A stretch of 64,000 nt of DNA. Source: UBA7446 sp964014735 (lineage in GTDB: Bacteria > Bacteroidota > Bacteroidia > Flavobacteriales > Flavobacteriaceae). The notes below the pieces were generated by a model. That model made no database searches and had not been told where the DNA came from. It saw only the letters and a program-made list of their open reading frames with translations. The stretch covers positions 1 through 64,000 of the forward strand of contig CAXHBH010000004.1 in the NCBI GenBank assembly GCA_964014735.1, read 5' to 3'. Made by a program: the position numbers and the translations under genes. Positions within the stretch are counted from its first letter, which is position 1. Every line of letters starts with the position of its first letter. Below, piece by piece: positions 25,976-34,940 of the stretch.

Positions 25976-27070
25976 TTATACATTAAACCTAAAATGCATC
26001 ACATCACCGTCTTGGACAATGTAGTCCTTACCCTCTACCCTAGCCTTTCCAGCTTCTTTAGCTTTTTGTTCAGAACCATAGCTGTCATAATCTGCGTAGG
26101 AAATTACCTCAGCCCTAATAAAGCCTTTTTCAAAATCGGTATGAATAACTCCTGCAGCCTGTGGTGCTGTGGCGCCAGTAGGAATGGTCCATGCCCGCAA
26201 CTCTTTTTCTCCCGCAGTGAAATAAGTTTCTAGCTTTAGCAGTTTGTAAGATGAACGGATCAATTTGGCTGCACCAGGCTCATCTAACCCCAAATCCTCT
26301 AAAAATAACTGTCGCTCTTCGTAAGTATCCAATTCGTTAATGTCAGCTTCTGTAGCAACTGCCAACACCAATACTTGCGCATTTTCGTCTGCAACAGCCT
26401 TTTTAACTTTATCTACATAATCGTTTCCACAAGCAGCGGCACTTTCATCAACATTGCACACATACAATACGGGCTTGTCTGTGATGAGCTGCAACGGTTT
26501 TACATAGGCAAATCGGTCGTCGTCGCTTAGTTCTATGGCCCGTACAGAAATAGCCGATTCAAGAGATTTACGTAACACTTCCAAAACCGTTAATTCTTTT
26601 TGGGCGTCTTTATCACCAGTTCGCGCAGCACGTTTCACCTTTTCCAAACGTTTTTCAACCGCTTCTAGGTCTTTTAGTTGTAATTCAATATCAATGGTCT
26701 CTTTATCACGTAATGGTTCAACAGAGCCATCAACGTGAACAATGTTGTCATTGTCAAAACAACGCAATACATGGATAATTGCATCTGTTTCTCTAATATT
26801 GGCCAAAAACTGATTCCCTAGGCCCTCACCCTTACTTGCCCCTTTTACCAATCCAGCAATATCTACTATCTCCACTGTTGCAGGAATAACTTTTTCGGGA
26901 TTGACCAATGTTTCAAGGCGGTTTAATCTTGAGTCTGGTACATTAACAACGCCTATATTAGGTTCGATGGTACAAAAAGGAAAGTTTGCGCTCTGCGCTT
27001 TGGCATTTGATAAACAATTAAACAAGGTTGATTTACCCACGTTTGGTAAGCCTACGATTCCTGCTTTCAT
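25976..27070 (-). CDS. ychF: Redox-regulated ATPase YchF (Obg-family)
   Basis: A 364-residue P-loop protein that binds the ribosome and hydrolyses ATP in preference to GTP. G1 is GLPNVGKSTLFNCLS near residues 7-21, switch II is DIAGLVKGASKGEGLGNQFL, and the NVDE motif replaces NKxD, which explains ATP specificity. A coiled-coil insertion spans about 130-180 and a TGS domain forms the C-terminal 85 residues. It begins one base after the ferredoxin gene ends, on the same strand. Confidence 0.97.
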   Translation of the reverse strand: MKAGIVGLPNVGKSTLFNCLSNAKAQSANFPFCTIEPNIGVVNVPDSRLNRLETLVNPEKVIPATVEIVDIAGLVKGASKGEGLGNQFLANIRETDAIIHVLRCFDNDNIVHVDGSVEPLRDKETIDIELQLKDLEAVEKRLEKVKRAARTGDKDAQKELTVLEVLRKSLESAISVRAIELSDDDRFAYVKPLQLITDKPVLYVCNVDESAAACGNDYVDKVKKAVADENAQVLVLAVATEADINELDTYEERQLFLEDLGLDEPGAAKLIRSSYKLLKLETYFTAGEKELRAWTIPTGATAPQAAGVIHTDFEKGFIRAEVISYADYDSYGSEQKAKEAGKARVEGKDYIVQDGDVMHFRFNV

Positions 27071-27071
27071 A

Positions 27072-27422
27072 TCAGTCGGGGTGCATAAACCGTTGCTTTC
27101 CTAAAAGTACTGCTTCAGTTTCAACATGATCCTCATCTGGAACACAACAGTCAACAGGGCATACGGCAGCACACTGTGGCTCATCGTGAAAGCCTTTGCA
27201 CTCAGTACATTTATCAGGAATAATAAAATAAACCTCATCAGAAATAGGTTCTTGCAAGTGCTCTGCATTTACTGCATTTCCGCTGGGAAGTACTATATCC
27301 CCACTTAAAGAGGTGCCATCAGCGTATTTCCAATCGAAAGCACCTTCGTAAATAGCTGTATTAGGGCACTCTGGCTCACAAGCGCCACAATTAATACATT
27401 CATCTGTAATGATAATAGCCAT
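27072..27422 (-). CDS. 2[4Fe-4S]-type ferredoxin
   Basis: A 116-residue electron carrier with two clusters. The first motif is CINCGACEPECP (residues 10-21); the second is CTECKGFHDEPQCAAVCP, with the long spacing between Cys residues typical of Alvin-type ferredoxins. The partner reductase or oxidoreductase is not evident nearby. It is divergent from the acyl-CoA reductase-like gene, with two abutting -7 boxes between them (27433-27448). Confidence 0.93.
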   Translation of the reverse strand: MAIIITDECINCGACEPECPNTAIYEGAFDWKYADGTSLSGDIVLPSGNAVNAEHLQEPISDEVYFIIPDKCTECKGFHDEPQCAAVCPVDCCVPDEDHVETEAVLLGKQRFMHPD

Positions 27423-27432
27423 AGCAATTCTT

Positions 27433-27440
27433 TAACTTTG
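27433..27440 (+). promoter_or_regulatory. TAnnTTTG -7 element for the acyl-CoA reductase-like gene
   Basis: TAACTTTG matches the consensus exactly and lies 34 bases before the ATG at 27475. It directly abuts the oppositely oriented box for the ferredoxin gene. Confidence 0.45.
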
Positions 27441-27448
27441 CAAAAATA
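27441..27448 (-). promoter_or_regulatory. TAnnTTTG -7 element for the ferredoxin gene
   Basis: TATTTTTG on the minus strand matches the consensus exactly and lies 18 bases before the ferredoxin ATG. It is back to back with the plus-strand box at 27433-27440. Confidence 0.45.
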
Positions 27449-27474
27449 GGGTCATAAACGCTCTAAACCAAACC

Positions 27475-28506
27475 ATGACAAAACATACACAAAGTATTGA
27501 GGCTTTTACTGCCCTAGGACAACTGTTTAGAGATTACAGTTTAAGAAATAAGAGAAAAGATGATTGGATTGAAAACATTGATAATGAAATTGTTAACGCA
27601 TCTAATCAAAATAAATGGTTTACAAAAAATAACCTTAATTTTTGCATATCAGTTTGGGGACAAACCCTTAATAAAAAAGATATTACCGAGTGGCTTAATG
27701 GCTATACTGAGCCTGTCAGGTCAACACGATTGGCCTTAGTATTAGCAGGTAACATCCCATTAGTTGGTTTGCATGATGTTATTTGTGGCCTTGCTAGTGG
27801 GTGCAACATTGAAGTTAAACTTTCGTCAAATGCCAGCCTCATGCTTCCCTTGGTAGTAGATTTTCTTATTTCAGTAATGCCTGATTGGCAAGCTAAGGTG
27901 TTTTTTACGGACGGAAAACTCGCTACTTACGACAAGGTAATTGCTACTGGCAGCAACAACACCGCTCGATACTTTGAATATTATTTTAAAAAGAAGCCAC
28001 ATATCATCCGTAAAACAAGAAACGGCGTAGCCGTATTGGATGGTAATGAAACCCATGAAGATTTAGTGGCCCTATGTCAAGATATGATGCAGTATTTTGG
28101 TTTAGGATGTCGTAGTGTTTCTCACCTTATGGTACCAGAGAATTATGATTTTAATAATATGTTCTTAGCACTTTATGATTACAAAGAAATTATACAGCAC
28201 AACGCCTATGCCAACAATTATGACTACAACAAAGCGGTTTATTTGATGCAAGAACAAGAATTGTTGGAAAATGGTTTCATGATGTTCAAAAAAGACGAGG
28301 GCCTTAACTCCCCTATTGCATGTGTTCACTACAGCACTTACAAAGATTTTGAAGAATTAAAAAAACGTTTATATACGCAAGATCAACACATTCAATGTGT
28401 GGTTAGTAAAAGTCTAGAAAATAGCCTTTCTTTTGGTCAAACACAGTACCCCAGACTAGGAGATTATGCCGACCATGTTGACACCATGGATTTTTTGTTG
28501 AAATAA
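27475..28506 (+). CDS. Acyl-CoA reductase (LuxC-like)
   Basis: A 343-residue protein related to the LuxC acyl-CoA reductase family in the aldehyde-dehydrogenase superfamily. LVLAGNIPLVGLHDVI, VIATGSNNTARYFEYYF and a possible nucleophilic Cys in YFGLGCRSVSHLMVP are visible. The reaction would be reduction of an acyl-CoA or acyl thioester to an aldehyde with NADPH, but the substrate is unknown. No luciferase genes accompany it. It is divergent from the ferredoxin gene and precedes serC by 63 bases. Confidence 0.8.
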   Translation: MTKHTQSIEAFTALGQLFRDYSLRNKRKDDWIENIDNEIVNASNQNKWFTKNNLNFCISVWGQTLNKKDITEWLNGYTEPVRSTRLALVLAGNIPLVGLHDVICGLASGCNIEVKLSSNASLMLPLVVDFLISVMPDWQAKVFFTDGKLATYDKVIATGSNNTARYFEYYFKKKPHIIRKTRNGVAVLDGNETHEDLVALCQDMMQYFGLGCRSVSHLMVPENYDFNNMFLALYDYKEIIQHNAYANNYDYNKAVYLMQEQELLENGFMMFKKDEGLNSPIACVHYSTYKDFEELKKRLYTQDQHIQCVVSKSLENSLSFGQTQYPRLGDYADHVDTMDFLLK

Positions 28507-28569
28507 TAACAATAAAAAAGTGCGTAGCAGCATACGTTTTTGTTACTTTGCCGTCAAATAAATTTGAAA

Positions 28570-29634
28570 ATGAAAAAGCACAACTTCAGTGCTGGTCCTT
28601 GTATACTTCCAAATGAGGTGATGGAAAAAGCGGCTCAAGCAGTTGTCGAACTAGACAATTCAGGATTATCCTTAATAGAAATTTCACATCGAAGCCAGGC
28701 ATTTGTTGAAATCATGGACAAGGCAACTTCACTTGCAATCGAACTATTAGGAGTTGAAGGAAAAGGTTATAAAGCCATGTTTTTGCATGGGGGTGCTAGT
28801 CAACAGTTTTTAAATGTTGCTAATAATTTTCTTGAAAATAAAGCAGGTTATGCCAATACAGGTACTTGGTCTTCAAAGGCTATTAAAGAAGCCAAGTTAT
28901 TCGGTCAAGTAATTGAGTTATCATCTTCAAAAGAGGCCAATTTTAATTATATCCCCAAAGGATTTGATGTTCCCTCCGACTTAGATTATTTGCACATCAC
29001 AACCAACAATACCATTTTTGGAACACAATACAAGGTTTTACCTGAAACAAGCGTTCCGTTAGTTTCGGATTCTTCTTCTGATATATTTTCTCGTTCATTA
29101 GACTTTAGCAAATTTGATTTGCTTTATGCTGGTGCTCAAAAAAATATGGGTCCTGCTGGAACAACACTGGTAGTGGCTAAAGAGGATGCGCTAGGAAAGG
29201 CGTCAAGGCAAATTCCCTCAATGCTAGACTATAAAATACACATGGACAAAGACAGCATGTTTAATACACCCCCCGTATTTGCTGTTTATACATCTATGTT
29301 GACACTTCAATGGTTAAAAAATAAAGGGGGTATAGCTGCTATCGAAAAGAAAAATGAAGCCAAAGCAGCATTGATGTATGGTGAAATTGACCGTAATCCC
29401 TTATTTGATGGCTTCGCTGCCAAAGAAGACCGCAGTATTATGAATGCCACTTTCACACTCAATGATGCAACACAAAAAGAACGCTTTGAGTCCATGGCTA
29501 AAGAAGCTGGCCTCAATGGTATTAACGGACACCGCTCTGTAGGTGGGTACCGTGCATCCATGTACAATGCTTTACCGATTGAATCGGTACAAGTTTTGGT
29601 AGATGTAATGAAAACTTTAGAACAAAACGCATAA
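28570..29634 (+). CDS. serC: Phosphoserine aminotransferase
   Basis: PLP enzyme that converts 3-phosphohydroxypyruvate and glutamate to phosphoserine. The length from ATG 28570 is 354 residues, starting MKKHNFSAGPCILP. The class-V motifs FLHGGASQQF, the PLP-lysine region LLYAGAQKNMGPAG and the C-terminal GHRSVGGYRASMYNALP are all present. The reading from 28540 would add ten unlikely residues. It pairs with serA 8 bases downstream, giving the first two serine-pathway steps in one transcript. Confidence 0.97.
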   Translation: MKKHNFSAGPCILPNEVMEKAAQAVVELDNSGLSLIEISHRSQAFVEIMDKATSLAIELLGVEGKGYKAMFLHGGASQQFLNVANNFLENKAGYANTGTWSSKAIKEAKLFGQVIELSSSKEANFNYIPKGFDVPSDLDYLHITTNNTIFGTQYKVLPETSVPLVSDSSSDIFSRSLDFSKFDLLYAGAQKNMGPAGTTLVVAKEDALGKASRQIPSMLDYKIHMDKDSMFNTPPVFAVYTSMLTLQWLKNKGGIAAIEKKNEAKAALMYGEIDRNPLFDGFAAKEDRSIMNATFTLNDATQKERFESMAKEAGLNGINGHRSVGGYRASMYNALPIESVQVLVDVMKTLEQNA

Positions 29635-29642
29635 AAAAAGAT

Positions 29643-30593
29643 ATGAATATTCACGCAAACGATGGGATTTCCCAATCAGGAGTAGATGCATTAGCTGATT
29701 TTGGCTTTGCGCTTACTACTACCAACGTAGCACAAGAGCAGCTTATCAACTACATCAACGAAAATAATATTGCAGGTATATTGGTCCGCAGTGCTACAAC
29801 GGTCCGCAAAGAATTAATTGATGCCTGCCCAGGACTAAAGCTTATTGGCCGTGGTGGCGTTGGGATGGATAATATTGATGTTGCCTACGCACGCGAAAAA
29901 GGATTACATGTAATTAACACACCTGCAGCATCTTCATCGTCTGTAGCTGAATTGGTATTTGCGCATTTATTTGGTGCTGTTCGCTTTTTGTATGATAGTA
30001 ATCGCAATATGCCACTTGACGGAGAAACCAAGTTCAAGGCCTTAAAAAAGGCTTATGCAGGCGGCATAGAACTACGTGGCAAAACTTTGGGTATAATTGG
30101 TTTTGGCCGTATTGGTCAGGCAACTGCTAAAATCGCATTAGGTTTGGGTATGGATGTAGCTGCTTATGATCCATTTATGGGTGAAGCTACTGTTACTGTT
30201 GATTTTTTCAATGGACAATCTGTAGAAATCAATCTCAAAACTCGTTCTTTTGATTATGTTTTGTCTAAGTCTGATTTTGTGACATTACATGTGCCTGCAC
30301 AGGAAAAGCCCACCATTGGAGCTGCCGAAATGGCAAAGATGAAGAAAGGTGCTGGTTTAATAAATACTGCACGTGGCGGGGTTGTTGATGAACAAGCCTT
30401 GGTTGCTGCACTTGAAAGCAAGCAAGTGAGCTTTGCGGCTCTTGATACTTTTGTTAATGAACCAACACCGGCGATAAAGCTATTAATGCACCCAAATATT
30501 TCATTAACGCCACACATTGGCGCTGCTACAAAAGAAGCACAAGACCGTATTGGTACAGAATTGGCGCAGCAAATAAAGGATTTAATCGGCTAA
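29643..30593 (+). CDS. serA: D-3-phosphoglycerate dehydrogenase
   Basis: NAD-dependent first enzyme of serine synthesis. The 316-residue short form has no C-terminal ACT domain, so serine feedback inhibition by that route is not expected. Motifs are GRGGVGMDNIDV, the dinucleotide-binding GIIGFGRIGQATA, the catalytic Arg in NTARGGVVDE, and the His in LTPHIGAATKEA. It follows serC by 8 bases; its stop overlaps the next start by one base (TAATG). Confidence 0.93.
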   Translation: MNIHANDGISQSGVDALADFGFALTTTNVAQEQLINYINENNIAGILVRSATTVRKELIDACPGLKLIGRGGVGMDNIDVAYAREKGLHVINTPAASSSSVAELVFAHLFGAVRFLYDSNRNMPLDGETKFKALKKAYAGGIELRGKTLGIIGFGRIGQATAKIALGLGMDVAAYDPFMGEATVTVDFFNGQSVEINLKTRSFDYVLSKSDFVTLHVPAQEKPTIGAAEMAKMKKGAGLINTARGGVVDEQALVAALESKQVSFAALDTFVNEPTPAIKLLMHPNISLTPHIGAATKEAQDRIGTELAQQIKDLIG

Positions 30594-30898
30594 TGAAACG
30601 CCTAAAAGATCGCTGGGGCATACATTCCAATTTTCAATTGGCGGTAATTCTAATTGTGTTTGCAGTAACAGGTTCATTGTCTGCACGATTGGCCACCCCT
30701 TTGACAGGTTTTTTGGGAATTACTCCAGATTATTTTTCTGCATGGGTATATTGGCCAGCTAGAATTATATTTATTTTTCCCATTTATCAAGTACTGCTTG
30801 TTTTTTTCGGTTTTATTTTTGGTCAATTCAAGTTTTTTTGGAACTTTGAAAAAAAGATGTTATCTCGCATGGGTCTTGGTTTTCTTTTTAAATTATAA
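30593..30898 (+). CDS. Small integral membrane protein (possibly DUF6787)
   Basis: A 101-residue protein with two hydrophobic segments (about residues 15-35 and 53-78) and a basic C-terminus. The WGIHSNFQLAVILIVFAVTGSLS opening and the FWNFEKKMLSRM end resemble a small Bacteroidota membrane family that I associate with DUF6787; that link is from memory. The start overlaps the serA stop by one base, so it is translated with the serine genes, but no functional link is evident. Confidence 0.75.
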   Translation: MKRLKDRWGIHSNFQLAVILIVFAVTGSLSARLATPLTGFLGITPDYFSAWVYWPARIIFIFPIYQVLLVFFGFIFGQFKFFWNFEKKMLSRMGLGFLFKL

Positions 30899-30899
30899 A

Positions 30900-31208
30900 A
30901 TGAAGGTTAGCGCATTAATATTTCGTTTTTTTCTAATTGGGCTATTGTTTTACCCCACTTTAGTATCGCATGCCCATACCTTATTAAATCACGAACATCT
31001 TGAGTGTGAAACAAGTACAATTCATTTTCATGAGCTAGAGCAGTGTTGCGATCTTTTAGACTATGTTACTATAAATCCTTTTGTACTGTTTTCTTCAAAT
31101 TTTATTAGCCCAATCTTTTTTCTTAGTAAAGCATCTTCATACGACTTCACAAATTATACCTTATATATTATTGCCAAAAACTTAAGGGGCCCTCCTGTTT
31201 TTAAATAA
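30900..31208 (+). CDS. Small exported His/Cys protein (resembles HYC_CC_PP-type)
   Basis: A 102-residue protein with an N-terminal signal (FRFFLIGLLFYPTLVSHA, cleavage near residue 25). The mature part is rich in potential metal ligands: HTLLNHEHLEC, IHFHELEQCC, and it ends LRGPPVFK. The Cys/His, CC and terminal GPP elements recall small Bacteroidota proteins named HYC_CC_PP that accompany metal-related TonB receptors; I did not verify this by search. I start at ATG 30900; a reading from 30798 lies inside the previous gene. Likely first gene of a metal-uptake set ending at 34335. Confidence 0.72.
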   Translation: MKVSALIFRFFLIGLLFYPTLVSHAHTLLNHEHLECETSTIHFHELEQCCDLLDYVTINPFVLFSSNFISPIFFLSKASSYDFTNYTLYIIAKNLRGPPVFK

Positions 31209-31275
31209 TTTTCTGAAAACCCAAATCATTTTGTCTTCTAAAGACCATACCTTATATAAAAATAAATTAAAAAAA

Positions 31276-31875
31276 ATGTTTAAAAATACTTTTACAAACA
31301 CATTATTAGTTTTACTAATTTTATTTATAGCTTCCTGTGAGAAATCTGATACACCAGTTGTAGAAAATGAAATGGAAGTTTTTACTAATGCTACAATTTT
31401 AGTAACTAATCTATCTGATAATTCTTCTACCACTTACGTTTTTGAAGTAGAAGCTCATGCCCACGACGACCATGGCGCTGTAGCACCATCTGAAGGAGAC
31501 GATGACCATGGTGAGCATACAGAAATTGAACTCGCTGCTAATTCTGAGTATGAGTTTGCTATTACTTTCCAAAACAATACAGACGCCAGTAATCCAATTG
31601 ATATGACTGAAGAAGTAATAGAGGAAGCAGATGACCATCACGTATTTTATGAATTTGCTGATTCGTCGTTAACATATGAGAGTACAACAGGCGATACTAT
31701 AGATTCAAGTGGAAATCCACTTAATTTGGTAACAAAATGGACTACTACAACAGGAGCAGTAATTGACGTGGCTGCATATTTATTCCATATACCAACATCC
31801 AAAGTCGGAACAACACGTGCGGATTTTGGTGGAGCAGTTGATGTTGAAATCGATTTTGAAGCTCACGTAGAATAA
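31276..31875 (+). CDS. His-rich lipoprotein, probable metal-binding partner of the TonB receptor
   Basis: A 199-residue lipoprotein with signal LLVLLILFIASCEKS (lipidated Cys about residue 21). It carries acidic His clusters: HAHDDHGA, DDDHGEHTE and EADDHHVFY, the pattern of zinc or other transition-metal binding proteins. The rest is predicted beta-rich. The ATG at 31276 is chosen because the signal then begins directly; an upstream start at 31231 adds 15 residues. It lies 12 bases before the TonB receptor, as a surface or periplasmic partner would. Metal identity is inferred. Confidence 0.82.
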   Translation: MFKNTFTNTLLVLLILFIASCEKSDTPVVENEMEVFTNATILVTNLSDNSSTTYVFEVEAHAHDDHGAVAPSEGDDDHGEHTEIELAANSEYEFAITFQNNTDASNPIDMTEEVIEEADDHHVFYEFADSSLTYESTTGDTIDSSGNPLNLVTKWTTTTGAVIDVAAYLFHIPTSKVGTTRADFGGAVDVEIDFEAHVE

Positions 31876-31887
31876 TTTATATCCATT

Positions 31888-34335
31888 TTGATCTCTATTG
31901 CGCTTTTAAAAAGGTGTAATTGCATATTTTTTATAAATTCCAAAAAAGCATTGGCTAGTATTTATTTACTGGCCAGTTGCTTTATTTTTTCTCAAGAATG
32001 TAATCTCAAAGTTAAAGGTTACATAATTGATTCAAATTCAAATAGTGTATTAAAAGGTGCAGTTATTCAAGTTGTTGGAAAAAAAGTAAATGCTATTTCC
32101 AACGATGATGGAAGTTTTTTGCTTGAAAATTTATGTCTATCAGACAATCAGCTAAAGATTTCTCACATCAATTGTCATCAATTAATAAAAAAAATTGATT
32201 TATATCAAGCCTCAAATGTGATAATTAGCATGGATCACAAAATTGAAACTCTAGATGAAGTTATAATTGCTGAGAAAAAAATAAACTCATCATCAACTGC
32301 AATAATTTATTCTTTGAGCGCCAGAGAAAAAGATCGTTACAGCAACAGAGGGCTTTCAGATGCAATTAGCCAAATTAGTGGAGTTAACACTATATCAACT
32401 GGTAGTAATATTTCTCAGCCAGTCATACACGGTATGTTTGGTAGTAGAGTCGGTATTATTTACGATGGAATATTATTAGAAAATCAACAATGGGGACAAG
32501 ATCATGCTCCAAATGTTGATATTAATGCTTTTGAAAATATTAGGCTCGTAAAGGGTGCTGGGGCATTGCGTTACTCTGGATCTAGCCCGGGTGGTGTTGT
32601 AATTCTAGAGTCAAGCTTACCAAAGAAAATTGACTCACTATATGGAAAAACTTTAATAAATGGAGTTAGTAATGGCTTAGGTGGTAGTTTAATAACTTCC
32701 TGGGTTAAGTCATATGAAAATGGCAAATACTTAAAGGCACAAGGAACATTTAAAATTAGCGGAGACTTAAAAACTCCACAATACATTCTTTCAAATACAG
32801 GTAATAATGAGAAAAATATATCTCTATCTTATGGAAGGAATAATGACTCAAAAAATTGGAAACTATATTTTAGTTATTTCAATACTGAAATAGGAATTTT
32901 AAAAAGCTCGCACATTGGGAATGTGGGTGATTTATTACTCGCAATTGAAAATGAGAACCCAAGCGTTATAGATCCCTTTTCGTATGATATTAATTACCCA
33001 AAACAGTCAAATACTCATTACACAACAAGTATTAATTTTTCCAAATACTACGACTTAACTAAAAAATTTAGTTTTAAATATAGTTGGCAAAAAAATAATA
33101 GAAAAGAATTTGATGTTAGAATAGGCTCTGTTAAAAATACAGCTGCATTGAATTTAAACTTAGACACCCATAATTTAAATACAAATTATGAATGGAAAAA
33201 TTCTTTTGCGCAATTTAGTTCAGGTTTATTTTTTGAAATTCAAAATAATTATTCTACTCCAGGAACTGGAGTAAAAAGACTTATCCCAGATTATTTAAAA
33301 ACAAAATTTGGCAGTTATCTAACAGGAAAAATTGAAAACAACGAAATCAATTTTGGATTTGGACTTAGATACGAATACAATAGTAATGATGTACACAAAT
33401 ATTACAGAAATACTAGATGGGAAGAAGAAAACTATGAAGATATTTTAGGGCCTTATGTGGTTGATGAGATTTTAAGTCAAAAGCTTGTTAAAAAAGTTTT
33501 TGTGTTTAATACAATTTCAATTAATACAGGTGTTTTGTTTAAATTATCAGAAAATAAAGATTTAAATATTCAATACAATTATATTGAACGCGCTCCTGAT
33601 ATTGCTGAAATGTTTAGTGATGGTTTACATCACGCACTTGCTTCATTTGAATATGGTAATCCATTTTTAAAAAAGGAAAAGACACATAAAACAATTATAA
33701 ATTTTGAGAAAAAAAATGGTATTTTTAAATACAATTTAAGTCCATATGTAACTTATGGGAAAAATTACATAATTATAGAGCCATCGGGATTTGAACAAAC
33801 AATAAGAGGTGCTTTTCCAGTATGGGAATATTCTCCATATAATGTATTATTTAAAGGAGTTGATTTAGATTTTTCTTATGATTTCAATGACTATATAAAA
33901 TTTAAACACAATACATCTTACATTCAGGGAATTAACGTTGATGATAATGAAGCACTAGTTGGAATACCGCCTTTAACTCTAAACAATCAATTTAGTTTTT
34001 TCTTCACAAATTGGAAAAAAGTATTTGTTTCATTATTAAGTAAAAATGTTTTTCAACAAAAACTTTTTCCTAATAATAATACAGTAACCTCAGTATTTGA
34101 AAACGGAGAAAGAGTTGATAAAATCGTTGACATAAGTACACCACCAATCGGCTATCACGACTTAGGAATTGATTTTAGTTTTGGCCCATATACAATGAGC
34201 TCATTTAAAATGAATGTTTCATTATTATTTGATAACGTCCTCAATAATAGATATCGGAATTACCTAAATAGATTACGTTTTTACTCAGATGAAGTTGGCA
34301 GAAACGTTTTGCTGCAAATCAAAATACAATATTGA
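31888..34335 (+). CDS. TonB-dependent outer-membrane receptor, ZnuD-like
   Basis: An 815-residue receptor: signal segment, CarboxypepD_reg-like domain (about 40-110, KGYIIDSNSNSVLKGAVIQV), plug (about 130-240) and a 22-strand-type barrel ending in an aromatic residue (LLQIKIQY). The plug contains SQPVIHGMFGSRVGIIYDG and NQQWGQDHAPNVDINAFENI, stretches characteristic of ZnuD-type zinc receptors and relatives. No ATG exists in frame near the signal peptide; the only reading begins at TTG 31888, 12 bases after the lipoprotein gene. The gene is visibly more A+T-rich than its neighbours. Substrate is probably a metal or metal chelate. Confidence 0.87.
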   Translation: MISIALLKRCNCIFFINSKKALASIYLLASCFIFSQECNLKVKGYIIDSNSNSVLKGAVIQVVGKKVNAISNDDGSFLLENLCLSDNQLKISHINCHQLIKKIDLYQASNVIISMDHKIETLDEVIIAEKKINSSSTAIIYSLSAREKDRYSNRGLSDAISQISGVNTISTGSNISQPVIHGMFGSRVGIIYDGILLENQQWGQDHAPNVDINAFENIRLVKGAGALRYSGSSPGGVVILESSLPKKIDSLYGKTLINGVSNGLGGSLITSWVKSYENGKYLKAQGTFKISGDLKTPQYILSNTGNNEKNISLSYGRNNDSKNWKLYFSYFNTEIGILKSSHIGNVGDLLLAIENENPSVIDPFSYDINYPKQSNTHYTTSINFSKYYDLTKKFSFKYSWQKNNRKEFDVRIGSVKNTAALNLNLDTHNLNTNYEWKNSFAQFSSGLFFEIQNNYSTPGTGVKRLIPDYLKTKFGSYLTGKIENNEINFGFGLRYEYNSNDVHKYYRNTRWEEENYEDILGPYVVDEILSQKLVKKVFVFNTISINTGVLFKLSENKDLNIQYNYIERAPDIAEMFSDGLHHALASFEYGNPFLKKEKTHKTIINFEKKNGIFKYNLSPYVTYGKNYIIIEPSGFEQTIRGAFPVWEYSPYNVLFKGVDLDFSYDFNDYIKFKHNTSYIQGINVDDNEALVGIPPLTLNNQFSFFFTNWKKVFVSLLSKNVFQQKLFPNNNTVTSVFENGERVDKIVDISTPPIGYHDLGIDFSFGPYTMSSFKMNVSLLFDNVLNNRYRNYLNRLRFYSDEVGRNVLLQIKIQY

Positions 34336-34349
34336 TTGATAAGAAGCTA

Positions 34350-34940
34350 TTAACTTGAGTGTGTTAGTTTCAAATACTCATTCCGTTTTTCCATGGCTTC
34401 GAAGGCACCTAAAAATCCTAATGTAGTTGTCATGTAGTTTTGTTTTTGAACGCCTCGCATATTCATACACACAGGCGCTACTTCAACAACAATTGTAACT
34501 CCTTTTGGTTTTAGGGTGTCATTGCTGCAATTCAAGATTTGCTCTGTCAAATGCTCCTGGACCTTTATAAGAAGGGCAAAAACATTACTACTCTAGTTAA
34601 TTTACTCAAGCCAACAATTTGTCCGTTGGGTTTTAGGCAATGTGCGCCTTATAAAAAAAGGTCATTATGTCGTATTCATACAATGAATAAACTTCGAAGT
34701 CTTTCAACTATGTCATCTCGTTACAGGTCCCTGTAAACTTTGCCTTCTCAAGTATGGCAACGGAACCCATATCACAACACTGTGTCAAAAAATGCATGGC
34801 TTTAGCAGCGCACCCTGGCGTATCCTATAGCCCTTCCCCTTCAGGATTTTTTGCCAAAGTTTGACAATACCTCGTATAAAAGCTCCTTAACAGCAGCTGT
34901 CATTTCTAAATAGTATTCATCCTTGGATTGATACTTGATG
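34350..34940 (-). pseudogene. folE: Degenerate GTP cyclohydrolase I (folE remnant)
   Basis: Read across frames, the minus strand gives a folE-type protein: KELLYEVLSNFGK, NPEGEGL-stop-DTPGCAAKAMHFLTQ, AILEKAKFTGTCNEM-stop-LKDFEVYSLYEYD, PNGQIVGLSKLTRVV, VFALLIKVQEHLTEQIL and GVTIVVEVAPVCMNMRGV ending FLGAFEAMEKRNEYLKL. There are two in-frame stops (near 34825 and 34708) and three frameshifts (an extra A at 34847-34852, one base lost near 34633 and one near 34583). The zinc and active-site CEHH is changed to YEYD. No start codon is evident. It lies directly behind msrA. The organism presumably has another folate GTP cyclohydrolase elsewhere. Confidence 0.9.

Noticed and set aside
34539..34736. 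A 65-codon plus-strand ORF
   Set aside because: It is antisense to the folE pseudogene and has no protein-like features.
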